This document shows, piece by piece, positions 56,218 to 64,000 of a stretch of 64,000 nt of DNA. Numbering within the stretch: the first letter of the stretch is position 1; every line of letters starts with the position of its first letter. Position numbers and translations under genes: made by a program. The notes beneath the pieces were generated by a model. The model had not been told where the DNA came from and ran no database searches. It was given only the letters and a program-made list of their open reading frames with translations. Source of the stretch: Pseudomonas sp. S09G 359 (lineage in GTDB: Bacteria; Pseudomonadota; Gammaproteobacteria; Pseudomonadales; Pseudomonadaceae); contig NZ_CP025263.1 of NCBI RefSeq assembly GCF_002843605.1, positions 4,369,501-4,433,500 of the forward strand, given 5' to 3'.

Positions 56218-56888
56218 CCGGACGCTGCCTCGGTAGGCACGACCCGCCCATGATGCAACACCACCTGCCGGTCCAGCCGCGCGGCGATGCGCGGGCTGTG
56301 GGTGACCATCAACAGGCTGGTGGGGCTGTCGCGCAGCAGGTCAAGCAGCAGTTGCAGCACCTCATCGCTGGTAGCTTCGTCGAGGTTGCCGGTGGGCTCG
56401 TCGGCCAACAGCAACCGCGGGCGCGAGGCCAGCGCGCGCCCCACCGCCACGCGTTGCTGCTGGCCGCCCGAGAGTTGTTCCGGGTAACGCTTGAGCAGGT
56501 CGCCCAGGCCCAGGCGTTCCACCAGTTGCGCCTGCCATTGGGCATCGAAGCGCCCCGCCAGGCGGGCCTGGAAGGCCAGGTTGTCGTCGACACGCAAACT
56601 GCTGATCAGGTTGAACTGCTGGAACACCAGGCCGATTTCGGTACGCCGCCAGTGGGCCAGTTGCGCTTCGCCCAGTTGGTCAAGGCGTTGCTCGCCCACC
56701 TGGATGCAGCCGCCATCCACGCGGTCAAGCCCGGCCACCAGGTGCAACAGGGTGCTCTTGCCACTGCCGGATTCGCCCATCAACGCGAGGCTGCTGCGCG
56801 CAGCCAGGTGCAAGTCGACACCCGCCAGTACCGCCAGGGGGCCCTGGGGCGTGGCATAGCTTTTGAAAACACCTTGCACTTGCAGCAT
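56214..56888 (-). CDS. ABC transporter ATP-binding protein, LolD-like
   Basis: This 224-residue ATPase has Walker [17 protein letters not shown] near residue 38, Q-loop VFQQFNLI, signature [15 protein letters not shown], Walker B LLLADEPTGNLDEAT and H-loop MVTHSPRIA. The TGNLD wording is typical of the MacB/LolD/FtsE class that pairs with FtsX-fold permeases. It is the first gene of a three-gene operon with the permease and the AttH-like lipoprotein. Confidence 0.93.
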   Translation of the reverse strand: MLQVQGVFKSYATPQGPLAVLAGVDLHLAARSSLALMGESGSGKSTLLHLVAGLDRVDGGCIQVGEQRLDQLGEAQLAHWRRTEIGLVFQQFNLISSLRVDDNLAFQARLAGRFDAQWQAQLVERLGLGDLLKRYPEQLSGGQQQRVAVGRALASRPRLLLADEPTGNLDEATSDEVLQLLLDLLRDSPTSLLMVTHSPRIAARLDRQVVLHHGRVVPTEAASG

Positions 56889-57060
56889 GAGAACACTCGT
56901 TTAAGGGCGGGCAATCGAGAATAACGGCTGCCGACCAAGGCCACGCAAATTTTTCACATGGATTTCACCGGCTGCCCACCCATGCCTCTTTAAATTACCC
57001 ATCACGCGTCACTGCCGGGCAACTTTGCAGTTGCCACAGGTGACAACTTTTAACCGCAAC

Positions 57061-57140
57061 ATGTTCAGCGAAAAGACAGCCGCCCTGTGACAGCCTCTTG
57101 TTTCACTGCGGCTATTCGCCAATACGTTGCGCCTAATTAA
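57061..57140 (+). promoter_or_regulatory. Shared upstream motif, copy 1 (phosphatase gene)
   Basis: At 57061-57081 a 21-base element begins ATGTTCAGCGAAAAG and ends ACAGCC. At 57127-57140 follows TTGCGCCTAATTAA. Both elements recur upstream of the glycosyltransferase at 57864-57920, with 20 of 21 bases of the first element identical. The regulator is unknown. Confidence 0.55.
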
Positions 57141-57162
57141 TACAAGATTGCCAACAGCGCCC

Positions 57163-57837
57163 ATGGTGAATGAAGTGGTTGACCTTACCCTGACCAAACC
57201 GCGCCCGCGTCGACGCTTTTTCAAGCGCTGGCCAGCCCTCGGCCTGGGGATTGCGGTGGTCGCCCTGCTGCTCACCGGCAGCCTGTTCTGGCCCTCTTCG
57301 CCACGCGACCTGGGCATCGGCAATCGCCTGCTGACCTCCCAGGTGTTGCCCCTGTGGCGCGACGGCGACCTGATCGTACTGGTGCGCCATGAAGAACGCT
57401 GCGACCGTTCGACCAACCCTTGCCTGGGGCCGGTGGAAGGCCTGACGATCAACGGCAGCGAACACGCCGACAACCTCGGCAAAGCCTTTAAAACATTGGG
57501 CATGGACGCCAGCGACGTACTCGCCAGCCCGGCCATTCGCACCGCCCAGACCCTGCGCTTCATGTTCGGCAAAAACGAGGTCACTTCCGGCGAGAAAGCC
57601 GTGTGCGGCGCCGCCATGGGCGAGGAGTTGCTCAGCCACAAGGCCCCCGGGCGTAACCTGGTTTTCGTCACTCACAGCGGCTGCATCGCCGACTTCGAAG
57701 CCACCCTGGGCTTTCCCCGAGCGGCCTTCCCCGAGTACGGCAGCGCGCTGTTCGTGCAGGTGTTGCCGCATGGCAAATTCAAGGCCCTGGGCATCGTCAA
57801 CAACGCGCAATGGCCCGCCGCGCTAAAGCAACTCTAA
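57163..57837 (+). CDS. Histidine phosphatase family protein, Ais-like
   Basis: This 224-residue protein has a basic N terminus (KPRPRRRFFKRW), one membrane anchor (ALGLGIAVVALLLTGSLFW, about 25-43) and a periplasmic histidine-phosphatase domain. The catalytic His-Arg motif appears as LVRHEERCDR near residue 75. SPAIRTAQTLRFMF and VTHSGCIADFE give the remaining phosphate-site residues. It resembles Ais, an LPS core phosphatase co-regulated with arn genes in enterics. The ArnT-type gene lies 186 bases downstream and shares an upstream motif, supporting a role in LPS modification. ATG 57163 is chosen; the ribosome site is weak. Confidence 0.82.
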   Translation: MVNEVVDLTLTKPRPRRRFFKRWPALGLGIAVVALLLTGSLFWPSSPRDLGIGNRLLTSQVLPLWRDGDLIVLVRHEERCDRSTNPCLGPVEGLTINGSEHADNLGKAFKTLGMDASDVLASPAIRTAQTLRFMFGKNEVTSGEKAVCGAAMGEELLSHKAPGRNLVFVTHSGCIADFEATLGFPRAAFPEYGSALFVQVLPHGKFKALGIVNNAQWPAALKQL

Positions 57838-57863
57838 ACACCTCCTAACCCGCCGCCACGGCC

Positions 57864-57920
57864 TATGTTCAGCAAAAAGACAGCCATGTTCTGGCATGTT
57901 TAGTTGCGCCTTTTAATTAA
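57864..57920 (+). promoter_or_regulatory. Shared upstream motif, copy 2 (arnT)
   Basis: The element at 57864-57884 begins ATGTTCAGCAAAAAG and ends ACAGCC. It is followed at 57904-57920 by TTGCGCCTTTTAATTAA. It matches copy 1 at 57061 except for one base in the first element, a two-base longer second element and a shorter spacer (19 against 45 bases). Confidence 0.55.
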
Positions 57921-57927
57921 GGACGTC

Positions 57928-58026
57928 ATGAATATTTCCTGTCACTCAATGAACGTTGTGATGTATTGCACTATTACTTTATTACTTCAAACAGTTGTTT
58001 TTAAACGTCAAGGAGCGACGTTGTGA
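57928..58026 (+). CDS. Small 32-codon leader ORF overlapping the arnT start
   Basis: An ATG at 57928 with AAGGA five bases upstream opens a 32-codon frame ([20 protein letters not shown]...). It ends with TGA at 58024-58026, overlapping the GTG start of arnT as GTGA. The middle is hydrophobic ([14 protein letters not shown]) and the end is basic. The good ribosome site and the stop/start overlap suggest translational coupling, either as a leader peptide or as a tiny membrane protein. There is no homology evidence, so the case rests on position. Confidence 0.45.
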   Translation: MNISCHSMNVVMYCTITLLLQTVVFKRQGATL

Positions 58027-59681
58027 TAACCCGATTAAAACCCTTGCCACTATTGCTACTGGCCTTCGCCGCGTTTTACCTGTTGCCCCTCGGCCTGCAT
58101 GGTTTGTGGATACCCGACGAAACCCGCTATGCCCAGATCAGCCAGGAAATGCTGCTGAGCGGCAACTGGGTGGCGCCGCACTTCATGGGCATCCGCTATT
58201 TCGAAAAACCGGCCGGCGGTTACTGGCTGATCGCCCTGGGCCAGGCCGTGTTCGGCCAGAACCTGTTCGGTGTTCGCATTGCCTCGGCGCTGACCAGCGG
58301 CCTGAGCGTGCTGCTGGCCTATCTGCTCGCCCGGCGCCTGTGGAACGACCCGCGCAAGAGCTGCGCCTGCGCCCTGCTCTACCTGAGCTTCGGCCTGGTG
58401 GCCGGGCAAGCCGGGTATTCCAACCTCGATCCGCAATTCACCTTGTGGGTCAACCTGAGCCTGGTCGCGCTGTGGTTTGCCCTGGATAGCCACACGACCC
58501 GCGGTCGTCTGTGGTCATGGGCAGTGGTGGGCCTGGCGTGCGCCATGGGCTTCATGACCAAGGGTTTCCTGGCCTGGGCGTTGCCGGTGTTGATTGCCGT
58601 GCCCTACATGCTCTGGCAACGGCGCCTGGGTGAGTTGCTGCGCTACGGCCCGCTGGCTGTAGTGGTGGCAGCCTTGGCGTGCGTGCCGTGGGCACTGGCG
58701 ATCCACCTGCAGGAACCGGACTTCTGGCGCTTCTTTTTCTGGAATGAACACATTCGCCGCTTCAGCGCCGACGACGCGCAACACGTGCGGCCCTGGTGGT
58801 TCTTCCTGCCGATCATGGCGGTGGCGTGCCTGCCGTGGGCCGGGCTATTGCCCAACACCCTGCACAAGGCCTGGGCAGAAAAACGCCAGCCGGCAATCAC
58901 TTTCCTCGCCCTGTGGCTGCTGTTGCCGCTGGGGTTGTTCAGCCTCAGCAAGGGTAAACTGCCGACCTACATCATGCCGTGCCTGCTGCCGCTGGCGCTG
59001 CTGATGGGGCATAACCTGATCGATCAACTCAGCCAGGTCAAAGCCCGCGCGCTGTGGCTCAATGGCCTGCTCAATGTCGCGATCGGCATGGCGGCCATGA
59101 TTGGCCTGATCTACCTGCAACTCACCAAGCCGCTGTACGGCCATGGCCTCGCCGAGATGTTCAGCCTGTCGCTGGCCTTTATCGTGCTGCTGGTGTGGGT
59201 GCTTGCCAACCTGCTGCAAGCCTTTCGCCCGCTGACGTTGTGGGCGTTGCCGACGCTGGGTATCGGCGTGCTGGTGATCCTGCTGCCGGCGAGCATGCCA
59301 GCGCAGATCGCGGATAACGAAATGCCCGATCAGTTCGTGCTCGAGCATCTGGACGAGTTGCAACAGACCCACGCGCTGCTGGCGAATGCCCTGGAAAATG
59401 CCAGCGCCATGGCCTGGCGCCTGCACCGAACCGACGTGGCGCTGTATGACACCGAAGGCGAGTTGCGCTACGGCCTGCAATACGCCGGCGCAATGAAGCG
59501 CAAAGTCGAGTTGGACCAGGTTCAAGCCTGGCTGAACGACGCACGCCAACACGGCTCGGTTGGCGTGCTAATGCGGATCAACAGCACCAGTGAAATGCGC
59601 GAGGCCGGGCAATTGCCGCCAGGGGGGAAACGCTATTCCAAGGGGTATCTGCAGCTGATTATCTACCCGCAGCTGCGATGA
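58023..59681 (+). CDS. arnT: ArnT-type lipid A aminoarabinose/glycosyl transferase
   Basis: This 552-residue inner-membrane glycosyltransferase (GT-C fold, 12-13 helices) resembles ArnT, which transfers 4-amino-4-deoxy-L-arabinose from undecaprenyl phosphate to lipid A and confers polymyxin resistance. Key segments are [17 protein letters not shown] in the first periplasmic loop (acidic catalytic residues), [33 protein letters not shown] and [22 protein letters not shown]. The GTG start has AAGGAG eight bases upstream and overlaps the stop of a 32-codon leader ORF. The other arn genes are not in the window, so this may be a second ArnT or act on another donor. Confidence 0.88.
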   Translation: MITRLKPLPLLLLAFAAFYLLPLGLHGLWIPDETRYAQISQEMLLSGNWVAPHFMGIRYFEKPAGGYWLIALGQAVFGQNLFGVRIASALTSGLSVLLAYLLARRLWNDPRKSCACALLYLSFGLVAGQAGYSNLDPQFTLWVNLSLVALWFALDSHTTRGRLWSWAVVGLACAMGFMTKGFLAWALPVLIAVPYMLWQRRLGELLRYGPLAVVVAALACVPWALAIHLQEPDFWRFFFWNEHIRRFSADDAQHVRPWWFFLPIMAVACLPWAGLLPNTLHKAWAEKRQPAITFLALWLLLPLGLFSLSKGKLPTYIMPCLLPLALLMGHNLIDQLSQVKARALWLNGLLNVAIGMAAMIGLIYLQLTKPLYGHGLAEMFSLSLAFIVLLVWVLANLLQAFRPLTLWALPTLGIGVLVILLPASMPAQIADNEMPDQFVLEHLDELQQTHALLANALENASAMAWRLHRTDVALYDTEGELRYGLQYAGAMKRKVELDQVQAWLNDARQHGSVGVLMRINSTSEMREAGQLPPGGKRYSKGYLQLIIYPQLR

Positions 59682-59774
59682 TGCGGCGCCTTGGGGCGCG
59701 CCGGATGCTCCTGACCGTTCGACTAACCTGCGTACAGCTGCCACCCTGCGTTTACTCGCGTCCGATGGCAGTGG

Positions 59775-59834
59775 GTCAGTCAATATTTCTGTTACTGATC
59801 CACCGCATTCGCGAGCAAGCCCGCTCCCACATTT
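59775..59834. repeat. Half REP doublet (right unit only)
   Basis: Only the right-hand unit, CGCGAGCAAGCCCGCTCCCA, is complete. The left part shows the usual inter-unit spacer (GTCAGTCAATATTTCTGTTACTG) without its REP. It lies between arnT and the convergent NRPS gene. Confidence 0.6.
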
Positions 59835-59934
59835 TTGACCCAGTACGAGGCAAAAAACCGGTCGGCTCTAAGGCCGCCGCGCTGTGCTGTTTGATTTTGA
59901 TCTTAGGCGCCCCGTTAAACACCCTGACCCAACC

Positions 59935-62900
59935 CTAGATCCGACGCCGGCGGTTGAGCTGAGGAATAGCGGTCTGAGCCACTTCAACCCGTTGCACCTG
60001 AGCCGCACAACACCCCGCCAACTGCGCCACCGTCGGCTGGCTAAACACCATCCGCGCATCCACCTCCAACCCCGCCTTACGCAACCGCGCCACCAGATTC
60101 ACCGCCAACAACGAATGCCCACCCAACTCAAAAAAGTGGTCATGCCGCCCCACCCGCTCCAACTTCAACACCTCAGCCCATACCCCGGCCATCACCCCTT
60201 CCACCTCGCCTATCGGTGCTTCATACACCCGGCTCACCACCGCCTCCAACCCCGGCTCCGGCAAGGCCTTGCGATCAAGCTTGCCGGCCGGGTTCAGCGG
60301 CAACACCTCAAGTTGCACAAACGCCGCGGGCACCATGTACTCCGGCAACTGCTCCAACACATGCGCGCGCAACGCGTCCAGGCTCGGTGCCGCAGCCCGC
60401 GTGGTGAAATACGCCACCAGCCGCTCATCACGAATCAACACCGCCACCTCACGCAGCGCCGGATGCGCCAGCAGGCGCGACTCGATTTCCCCCAGCTCCA
60501 GGCGCACACCGCGCAGCTTGACCTGGAAGTCATTGCGCCCGAGGAATTCCAGGTTGCCGTCAGGCAGGTAACGCACCAGGTCGCCAGTGCGATACAGCCG
60601 ATCACCAGCCACGAACGGGCTGTCGATAAAACGCTCGGCGGTCATCTGCTCCAGGCCCAGATAGCCGCGCGCCACGCCAACCCCACCGATATGCAACTCG
60701 CCGCTGACACCCAGCGGCACGGGCGCGCCGTGTGCATCCAGCACATACAACCGCGTGTTGCTGATCGCGCGGCCAATCGGCAATTGCCGCGCGGGCACGC
60801 GGGCGCCGGGCTCCAGGGTCCAGGCGCTGCTGTCCACCGTGGCTTCGGTGGGGCCGTACACGTTATGCAAGCGCACCGTCGGCAGGCGCGCCTGCACGCC
60901 AAGGGCCAAGGCTTCGGTGAGTTCGCCGCCGCCGCACAACAGGTCAGTGAGGCTGGTGCACAGGGCGGACTCTTCCAGCTCCAGAAACTGCTGCAACATC
61001 GCCGGCACGAACTTGATCACGGTGATTTGCTGCTCGCGAATCACCTGCGCCAGGTACGTCGGCTCGCGGTGCCCATCGGGCCGCGCCAGCACCAGGCGCA
61101 TGCCATTGGTGAGCGGCCAGAACAGCTCCCACACCGAGCCGTCGAAACTGAACGGCGCACGCTGCAGCAACGCGCCGCCTTCGGCATTCGGGCAGAGCCG
61201 GGAGCCCCAGTGCATCAGGTTGCCCAGGCCGCGATGCGCAATCATCACGCCTTTGGGCGTGCCGGTGGAGCCCGAGGTGTACATCACATAGGCCAGGTTG
61301 GCCACGCTCAGCCCCGGCACCAACGGGTTACCCGTCGGTGCATGGCCCCAGGCGCAGTGGTCGAAATCGATCAGCGGGATCGTCACCTCACCCGGCAACT
61401 CGCGGGTGGCGGCGTGTACCAGCAGCGCCACCGGCTGGCTGTCGTGCAGCATGTAGGCCAGGCGTTCGCGCGGGTAACCCGGGTCCAGCGGCACGTAGGC
61501 GCCGCCGGCCTTGAGGATCGCCAGCAAGCCCACCACCAGGTCCAGCCCGCGTTCGACACACAGCGCCACCCGCGCATCCGGCTGCACGCCGCGCTCGCGC
61601 AGGTAATAGGCGAGCTGGTTGGCCCGTTCGTTGAGCTCGCGGTAAGTCAGTTGCCGCTCGCCAGCCTGCACCGCGATGGCGTGGGGATTCAGCCGCACAT
61701 GGGCTTCGAACAACGCGTGCACGGTGAGGGCATCGGGGTAGTCGGTGGCGGTGGCGTTAAAGTCCACCAGCTGGGAGTGCAGCTCGCTGGCGGGCAATAC
61801 CTGCACCTCGTGCAACGGCCGTTGCGGGGTGTTTTCCAAGGCATCCGCCAAGCCATTGAGCACCGTGTCGAGGTAGCCAAGCAGGCGTTCGGCACCCACC
61901 TCACGCGGGGCCTTGGCCTTGAGCTGAAAGCCGCTGCCGATGTCGTCCACGGTGAGCATCAGCGGGTAACTGAGGATATCTTCACTGCTGAGCAAGGCGA
62001 TGCCGGGCACCAGCTTCAGCGCAGGGTCGGCGGCGGTGTGACGGTAATTGAGCAGGCTGTTGAACAGCGGCGCCGTGCTGCTGCATCGCTGGGCCAGGGC
62101 GAGCGAGGCTTGCTCGTGGGCGAGCAAGGCACTGAGCTGGCGATGGGTGTCGTGCAGCGCATCCACCACGGTCTGCCCAGCCAGGCACAGGCGCAACGGC
62201 AAGGTATTGATGAACATGCCCAGGGCCCGGTCAGCGCCCTCGCCCGCTTGCAGGCGGCCGAGCAATACGGTGCCGAACACCACGTCATCGCGACCGGCCA
62301 CACGGCTGAGGACCTGCGCCCAGGCCAGGTGGAACAGGCTGGCGGCGCTGACGCCAAGGGCACGCGCCTGGGTCCGCAGGCGATGGTTGAGAGCAGCGCT
62401 CACGGGCTGCTCGAAGGCCTCGATGTTGGCGCGATCGGCCTGGCGTTCCTGAAGACCAAAGGCCAGGGTCGGCTCATCGATATCCGCCAGACGCTCGCGA
62501 AAGAACCCCTCATGGGCGGCCAACCGCGCCGGCAGGCGGGCTTGCGCGACCACGTTGCGATACGGCACCGGCGCCGGCAGCTGCGCTTGTTCACCAAGCA
62601 GATGGGCGCGGATTTCATCCACCAGCACACCGGTCGAGGTGGCGTCGTTGACCAGGTGATGGAAACGCAGCCGCGCAACCCAGCGCTGCGGCTCTTCGGC
62701 GTAATCCAGGGCCATCAGCGGCGCCTGGCGCAGGTCCAGCGCGGCACCGTCGTCGCGCAGCGGTTCGACGCGTAGCCGGGCGTGGCGCCACACGACTTGC
62801 ATCGGCTGCTCGAGGGCGTCCCACGCCAGGCTGGTGCGCAGGATGTCGTGGCGGTCGATCACCTGTTGCAGGGCTTGGGCGAAGGCGTCCAGCTGCTCAC

Positions 62901-64000
62901 GGCGCGCAAAGCTGAACAGCGCGTGTTGCTGATACGGATCCCGCGCGTCAGTGAGGTGGTGGTAAAGCAAGCCTTCCTGCAAAGGCGCGAGTGGATAGAT
63001 CTCCTGCACATTCGCGGCACCACCGGGTACGCCGGCGACGATGCGATCCAGGCTCGGCTGGTCGAGGTCGGCCAGGGCCAGCATGTCAGGCGTGATGCGG
63101 GTGCAATCCACCGGCACCCGATTGGCCGGTACCGCCACCTCGGTGCCCTCACTGACTGCCGCCAGCGCCGCCAACGTCGGTTGACCGAACAGCACCTGCA
63201 CATCCGCGTGCAGGCCCGCCTGGCGCATGCGTTGCACCAGCTGCACGGCCAGCAACGAATGCCCGCCCAACTCGAAAAAGTGGTCATGCCGCCCCACCGA
63301 CTGCACCTGCAACAGCTCGGCCCAGATCTGCGCCAGGAGCGTTTCCACGCCCTCGCGCGGCGCTTCGAACAGGCGCGTTACAAAGGCTGCCTGAGTCGGT
63401 GCCGGCAAGGCCTTGCGGTCGAGTTTGCCGTTGGCGGTCAGGGGCAACGCGTCGAGTTTCACATAGGCCACGGGCAGCATGTAGTCCGGCAACGCGGCTT
63501 GCAGATGGCTGCGCAGGGCTTCGATCGTCACCGCATGATGCGGGATGTACCAGGCCTGCAACTGCCCTTCGCGGTACTGCACCACGGCTTCCTTGATTGC
63601 CGGGTGGCTGGCCAGTGCCGATTCGATTTCGCCCAGTTCGATGCGCACGCCACGGATTTTCACCTGGTCGTCATTGCGCCCGAGGTATTCCAGGTTGCCG
63701 TCCGGCAGCCAGCGCGCGAGGTCGCCACTGCGGTACATTCGACCGCGGTTGAACGGGTCATCGAGGAAGCGTTCGGCGGTCAATTCGGGGCGGTTCAGGT
63801 AACCGCGCGCCACGCCTTTTCCGCCGATGTAGACCTCCCCCGGCATGCCAATCGGCACCGGGCGCTGCTGCGCGTCCAGCAGGTACACCGTGGCATTCGC
63901 GATGGGCCCGCCGATATGCAGCGGCCGGCCCACCTCGACACGGCCGGAGGTGGCGACCACCGTGGCTTCGGTGGGACCGTAGTTATTGATCACGTCGAAG
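59935..64000 (-). CDS. Non-ribosomal peptide synthetase, C-terminal part (A-T-C-A-T)
   Basis: The frame is open to the window edge, so the N-terminal part lies beyond. The visible ~1354 residues begin inside a first adenylation domain at NNYGPTEATV (A5), then YRSGDL, GRNDDQVKIRGVRIELGE and NGKLDRKA. A carrier domain follows (ELGGHSLLA near residue 243). The condensation domain (about 330-735) starts YPLAPLQEGLLYHH and has HHLVNDA as its active-site motif. A second A domain follows (about 760-1230) with YTSGSTGTPKG, FDGSVWE and NVYGPTEATVDS, then a final carrier domain. There is no thioesterase, reductase or epimerase domain at the end; it stops after NRRRRI. The product is unknown; a siderophore or lipopeptide is plausible. 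Confidence 0.93.
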   Translation of the reverse strand, partial: FDVINNYGPTEATVVATSGRVEVGRPLHIGGPIANATVYLLDAQQRPVPIGMPGEVYIGGKGVARGYLNRPELTAERFLDDPFNRGRMYRSGDLARWLPDGNLEYLGRNDDQVKIRGVRIELGEIESALASHPAIKEAVVQYREGQLQAWYIPHHAVTIEALRSHLQAALPDYMLPVAYVKLDALPLTANGKLDRKALPAPTQAAFVTRLFEAPREGVETLLAQIWAELLQVQSVGRHDHFFELGGHSLLAVQLVQRMRQAGLHADVQVLFGQPTLAALAAVSEGTEVAVPANRVPVDCTRITPDMLALADLDQPSLDRIVAGVPGGAANVQEIYPLAPLQEGLLYHHLTDARDPYQQHALFSFARREQLDAFAQALQQVIDRHDILRTSLAWDALEQPMQVVWRHARLRVEPLRDDGAALDLRQAPLMALDYAEEPQRWVARLRFHHLVNDATSTGVLVDEIRAHLLGEQAQLPAPVPYRNVVAQARLPARLAAHEGFFRERLADIDEPTLAFGLQERQADRANIEAFEQPVSAALNHRLRTQARALGVSAASLFHLAWAQVLSRVAGRDDVVFGTVLLGRLQAGEGADRALGMFINTLPLRLCLAGQTVVDALHDTHRQLSALLAHEQASLALAQRCSSTAPLFNSLLNYRHTAADPALKLVPGIALLSSEDILSYPLMLTVDDIGSGFQLKAKAPREVGAERLLGYLDTVLNGLADALENTPQRPLHEVQVLPASELHSQLVDFNATATDYPDALTVHALFEAHVRLNPHAIAVQAGERQLTYRELNERANQLAYYLRERGVQPDARVALCVERGLDLVVGLLAILKAGGAYVPLDPGYPRERLAYMLHDSQPVALLVHAATRELPGEVTIPLIDFDHCAWGHAPTGNPLVPGLSVANLAYVMYTSGSTGTPKGVMIAHRGLGNLMHWGSRLCPNAEGGALLQRAPFSFDGSVWELFWPLTNGMRLVLARPDGHREPTYLAQVIREQQITVIKFVPAMLQQFLELEESALCTSLTDLLCGGGELTEALALGVQARLPTVRLHNVYGPTEATVDSSAWTLEPGARVPARQLPIGRAISNTRLYVLDAHGAPVPLGVSGELHIGGVGVARGYLGLEQMTAERFIDSPFVAGDRLYRTGDLVRYLPDGNLEFLGRNDFQVKLRGVRLELGEIESRLLAHPALREVAVLIRDERLVAYFTTRAAAPSLDALRAHVLEQLPEYMVPAAFVQLEVLPLNPAGKLDRKALPEPGLEAVVSRVYEAPIGEVEGVMAGVWAEVLKLERVGRHDHFFELGGHSLLAVNLVARLRKAGLEVDARMVFSQPTVAQLAGCCAAQVQRVEVAQTAIPQLNRRRRI

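Noticed and set aside
57163..57837. Phosphatase gene considered to start at 57127
   Set aside because: That start would lie inside the AATTAA part of the shared upstream motif and has no ribosome site; the basic, membrane-anchored N terminus begins naturally at 57163.
59884..62775. A 963-codon open frame on the plus strand opposite the NRPS
   Set aside because: It has low-complexity His/Gln/Arg composition and covers the opposite strand of clear A, T and C domains.
59935..64000. NRPS considered as PvdL or the terminal pyoverdine synthetase
   Set aside because: PvdL has an epimerase in the Tyr module and a Dab code in the last module, neither seen here. A terminal synthetase should end in a thioesterase, which is absent. 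A pyoverdine role is possible but unproven.

Overview
The window reads as a Pseudomonas chromosome of the P. fluorescens type. The support is high-GC coding sequence, near-verbatim bkdA1-bkdA2-bkdB-lpdV genes, a pyoverdine locus (pvdA, fpvI, pvdRT-opmQ) with iron-starvation boxes, and at least a dozen REP/REPIN-type repeats built on TGTGGGAG...GGCTTGC. Both window edges cut genes: a TRAP binding protein on the left and a non-ribosomal peptide synthetase (NRPS) on the right. No rRNA, tRNA, CRISPR array, prophage or insertion sequence was seen. No gene-free stretch exceeds 300 bases.

Layout. 1-3.7 kb: TRAP transporter (P-Q-M) and an aldose 1-epimerase. 3.7-6.5 kb: EmrAB-like tripartite efflux pair. 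6.6-9.2 kb: TetR repressor divergent from an SDR and a quinone oxidoreductase, sharing one operator with 22-bp perfect arms. 9.4-14.1 kb: SLC13 anion transporter, TauE/SafE permease, sulfide:quinone oxidoreductase and, divergently, a persulfide-dioxygenase-like enzyme; this looks like a sulfide-handling module. 14.1-21 kb: bkdR, the bkd operon and a branched-chain aminotransferase. 21-28.2 kb: tandem-GNAT protein, then ctlX and ornithine cyclodeaminase (citrulline to ornithine to proline), a basic amino acid ABC transporter and an Lrp regulator. 28.4-30.4 kb: a DNA-repair radical-SAM/DUF4130 pair with a LexA box. 30.5-37.2 kb: pvdA and fpvI divergent from pvdRT-opmQ, with two PvdS boxes, a probable Fur box and an unexplained 21-bp palindrome.

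37.3-40 kb: a degenerate alpha/beta-hydrolase, a LysR regulator and a LacI regulator. 40-47 kb: a LacI-controlled sugar/polyol operon (binding protein, ATPase, permease, Zn dehydrogenase, FGGY kinase, SDR). 47.3-49 kb: fatty acid hydroxylase with an SMP-30-like beta-propeller. 49.1-50.6 kb: a secreted protein with two PPC-like domains. 50.7-52.6 kb: the most unusual locus, a glycine-zipper, toxin-like protein followed by two paralogous two-TM small proteins, with a duplicated 3' tail of the first gene between them. 52.7-56.9 kb: AttH-like lipoprotein with a LolD/FtsX-like ABC transporter. 57-59.7 kb: Ais-like phosphatase and an ArnT-type glycosyltransferase that share an upstream motif; arnT also has a 32-codon leader ORF whose stop overlaps its start. 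59.9-64 kb: C-terminal part of an NRPS (A-T-C-A-T) ending without a thioesterase.

The strongest candidate for an undescribed system is the toxin/immunity-like cassette at 50.7-52.6 kb. The arnT leader ORF, the shared arnT/phosphatase motif, the LexA-boxed repair pair and the palindrome beside the pvdR promoter are also worth checking. All assignments rest on reading motifs and family resemblance; no database search was run.
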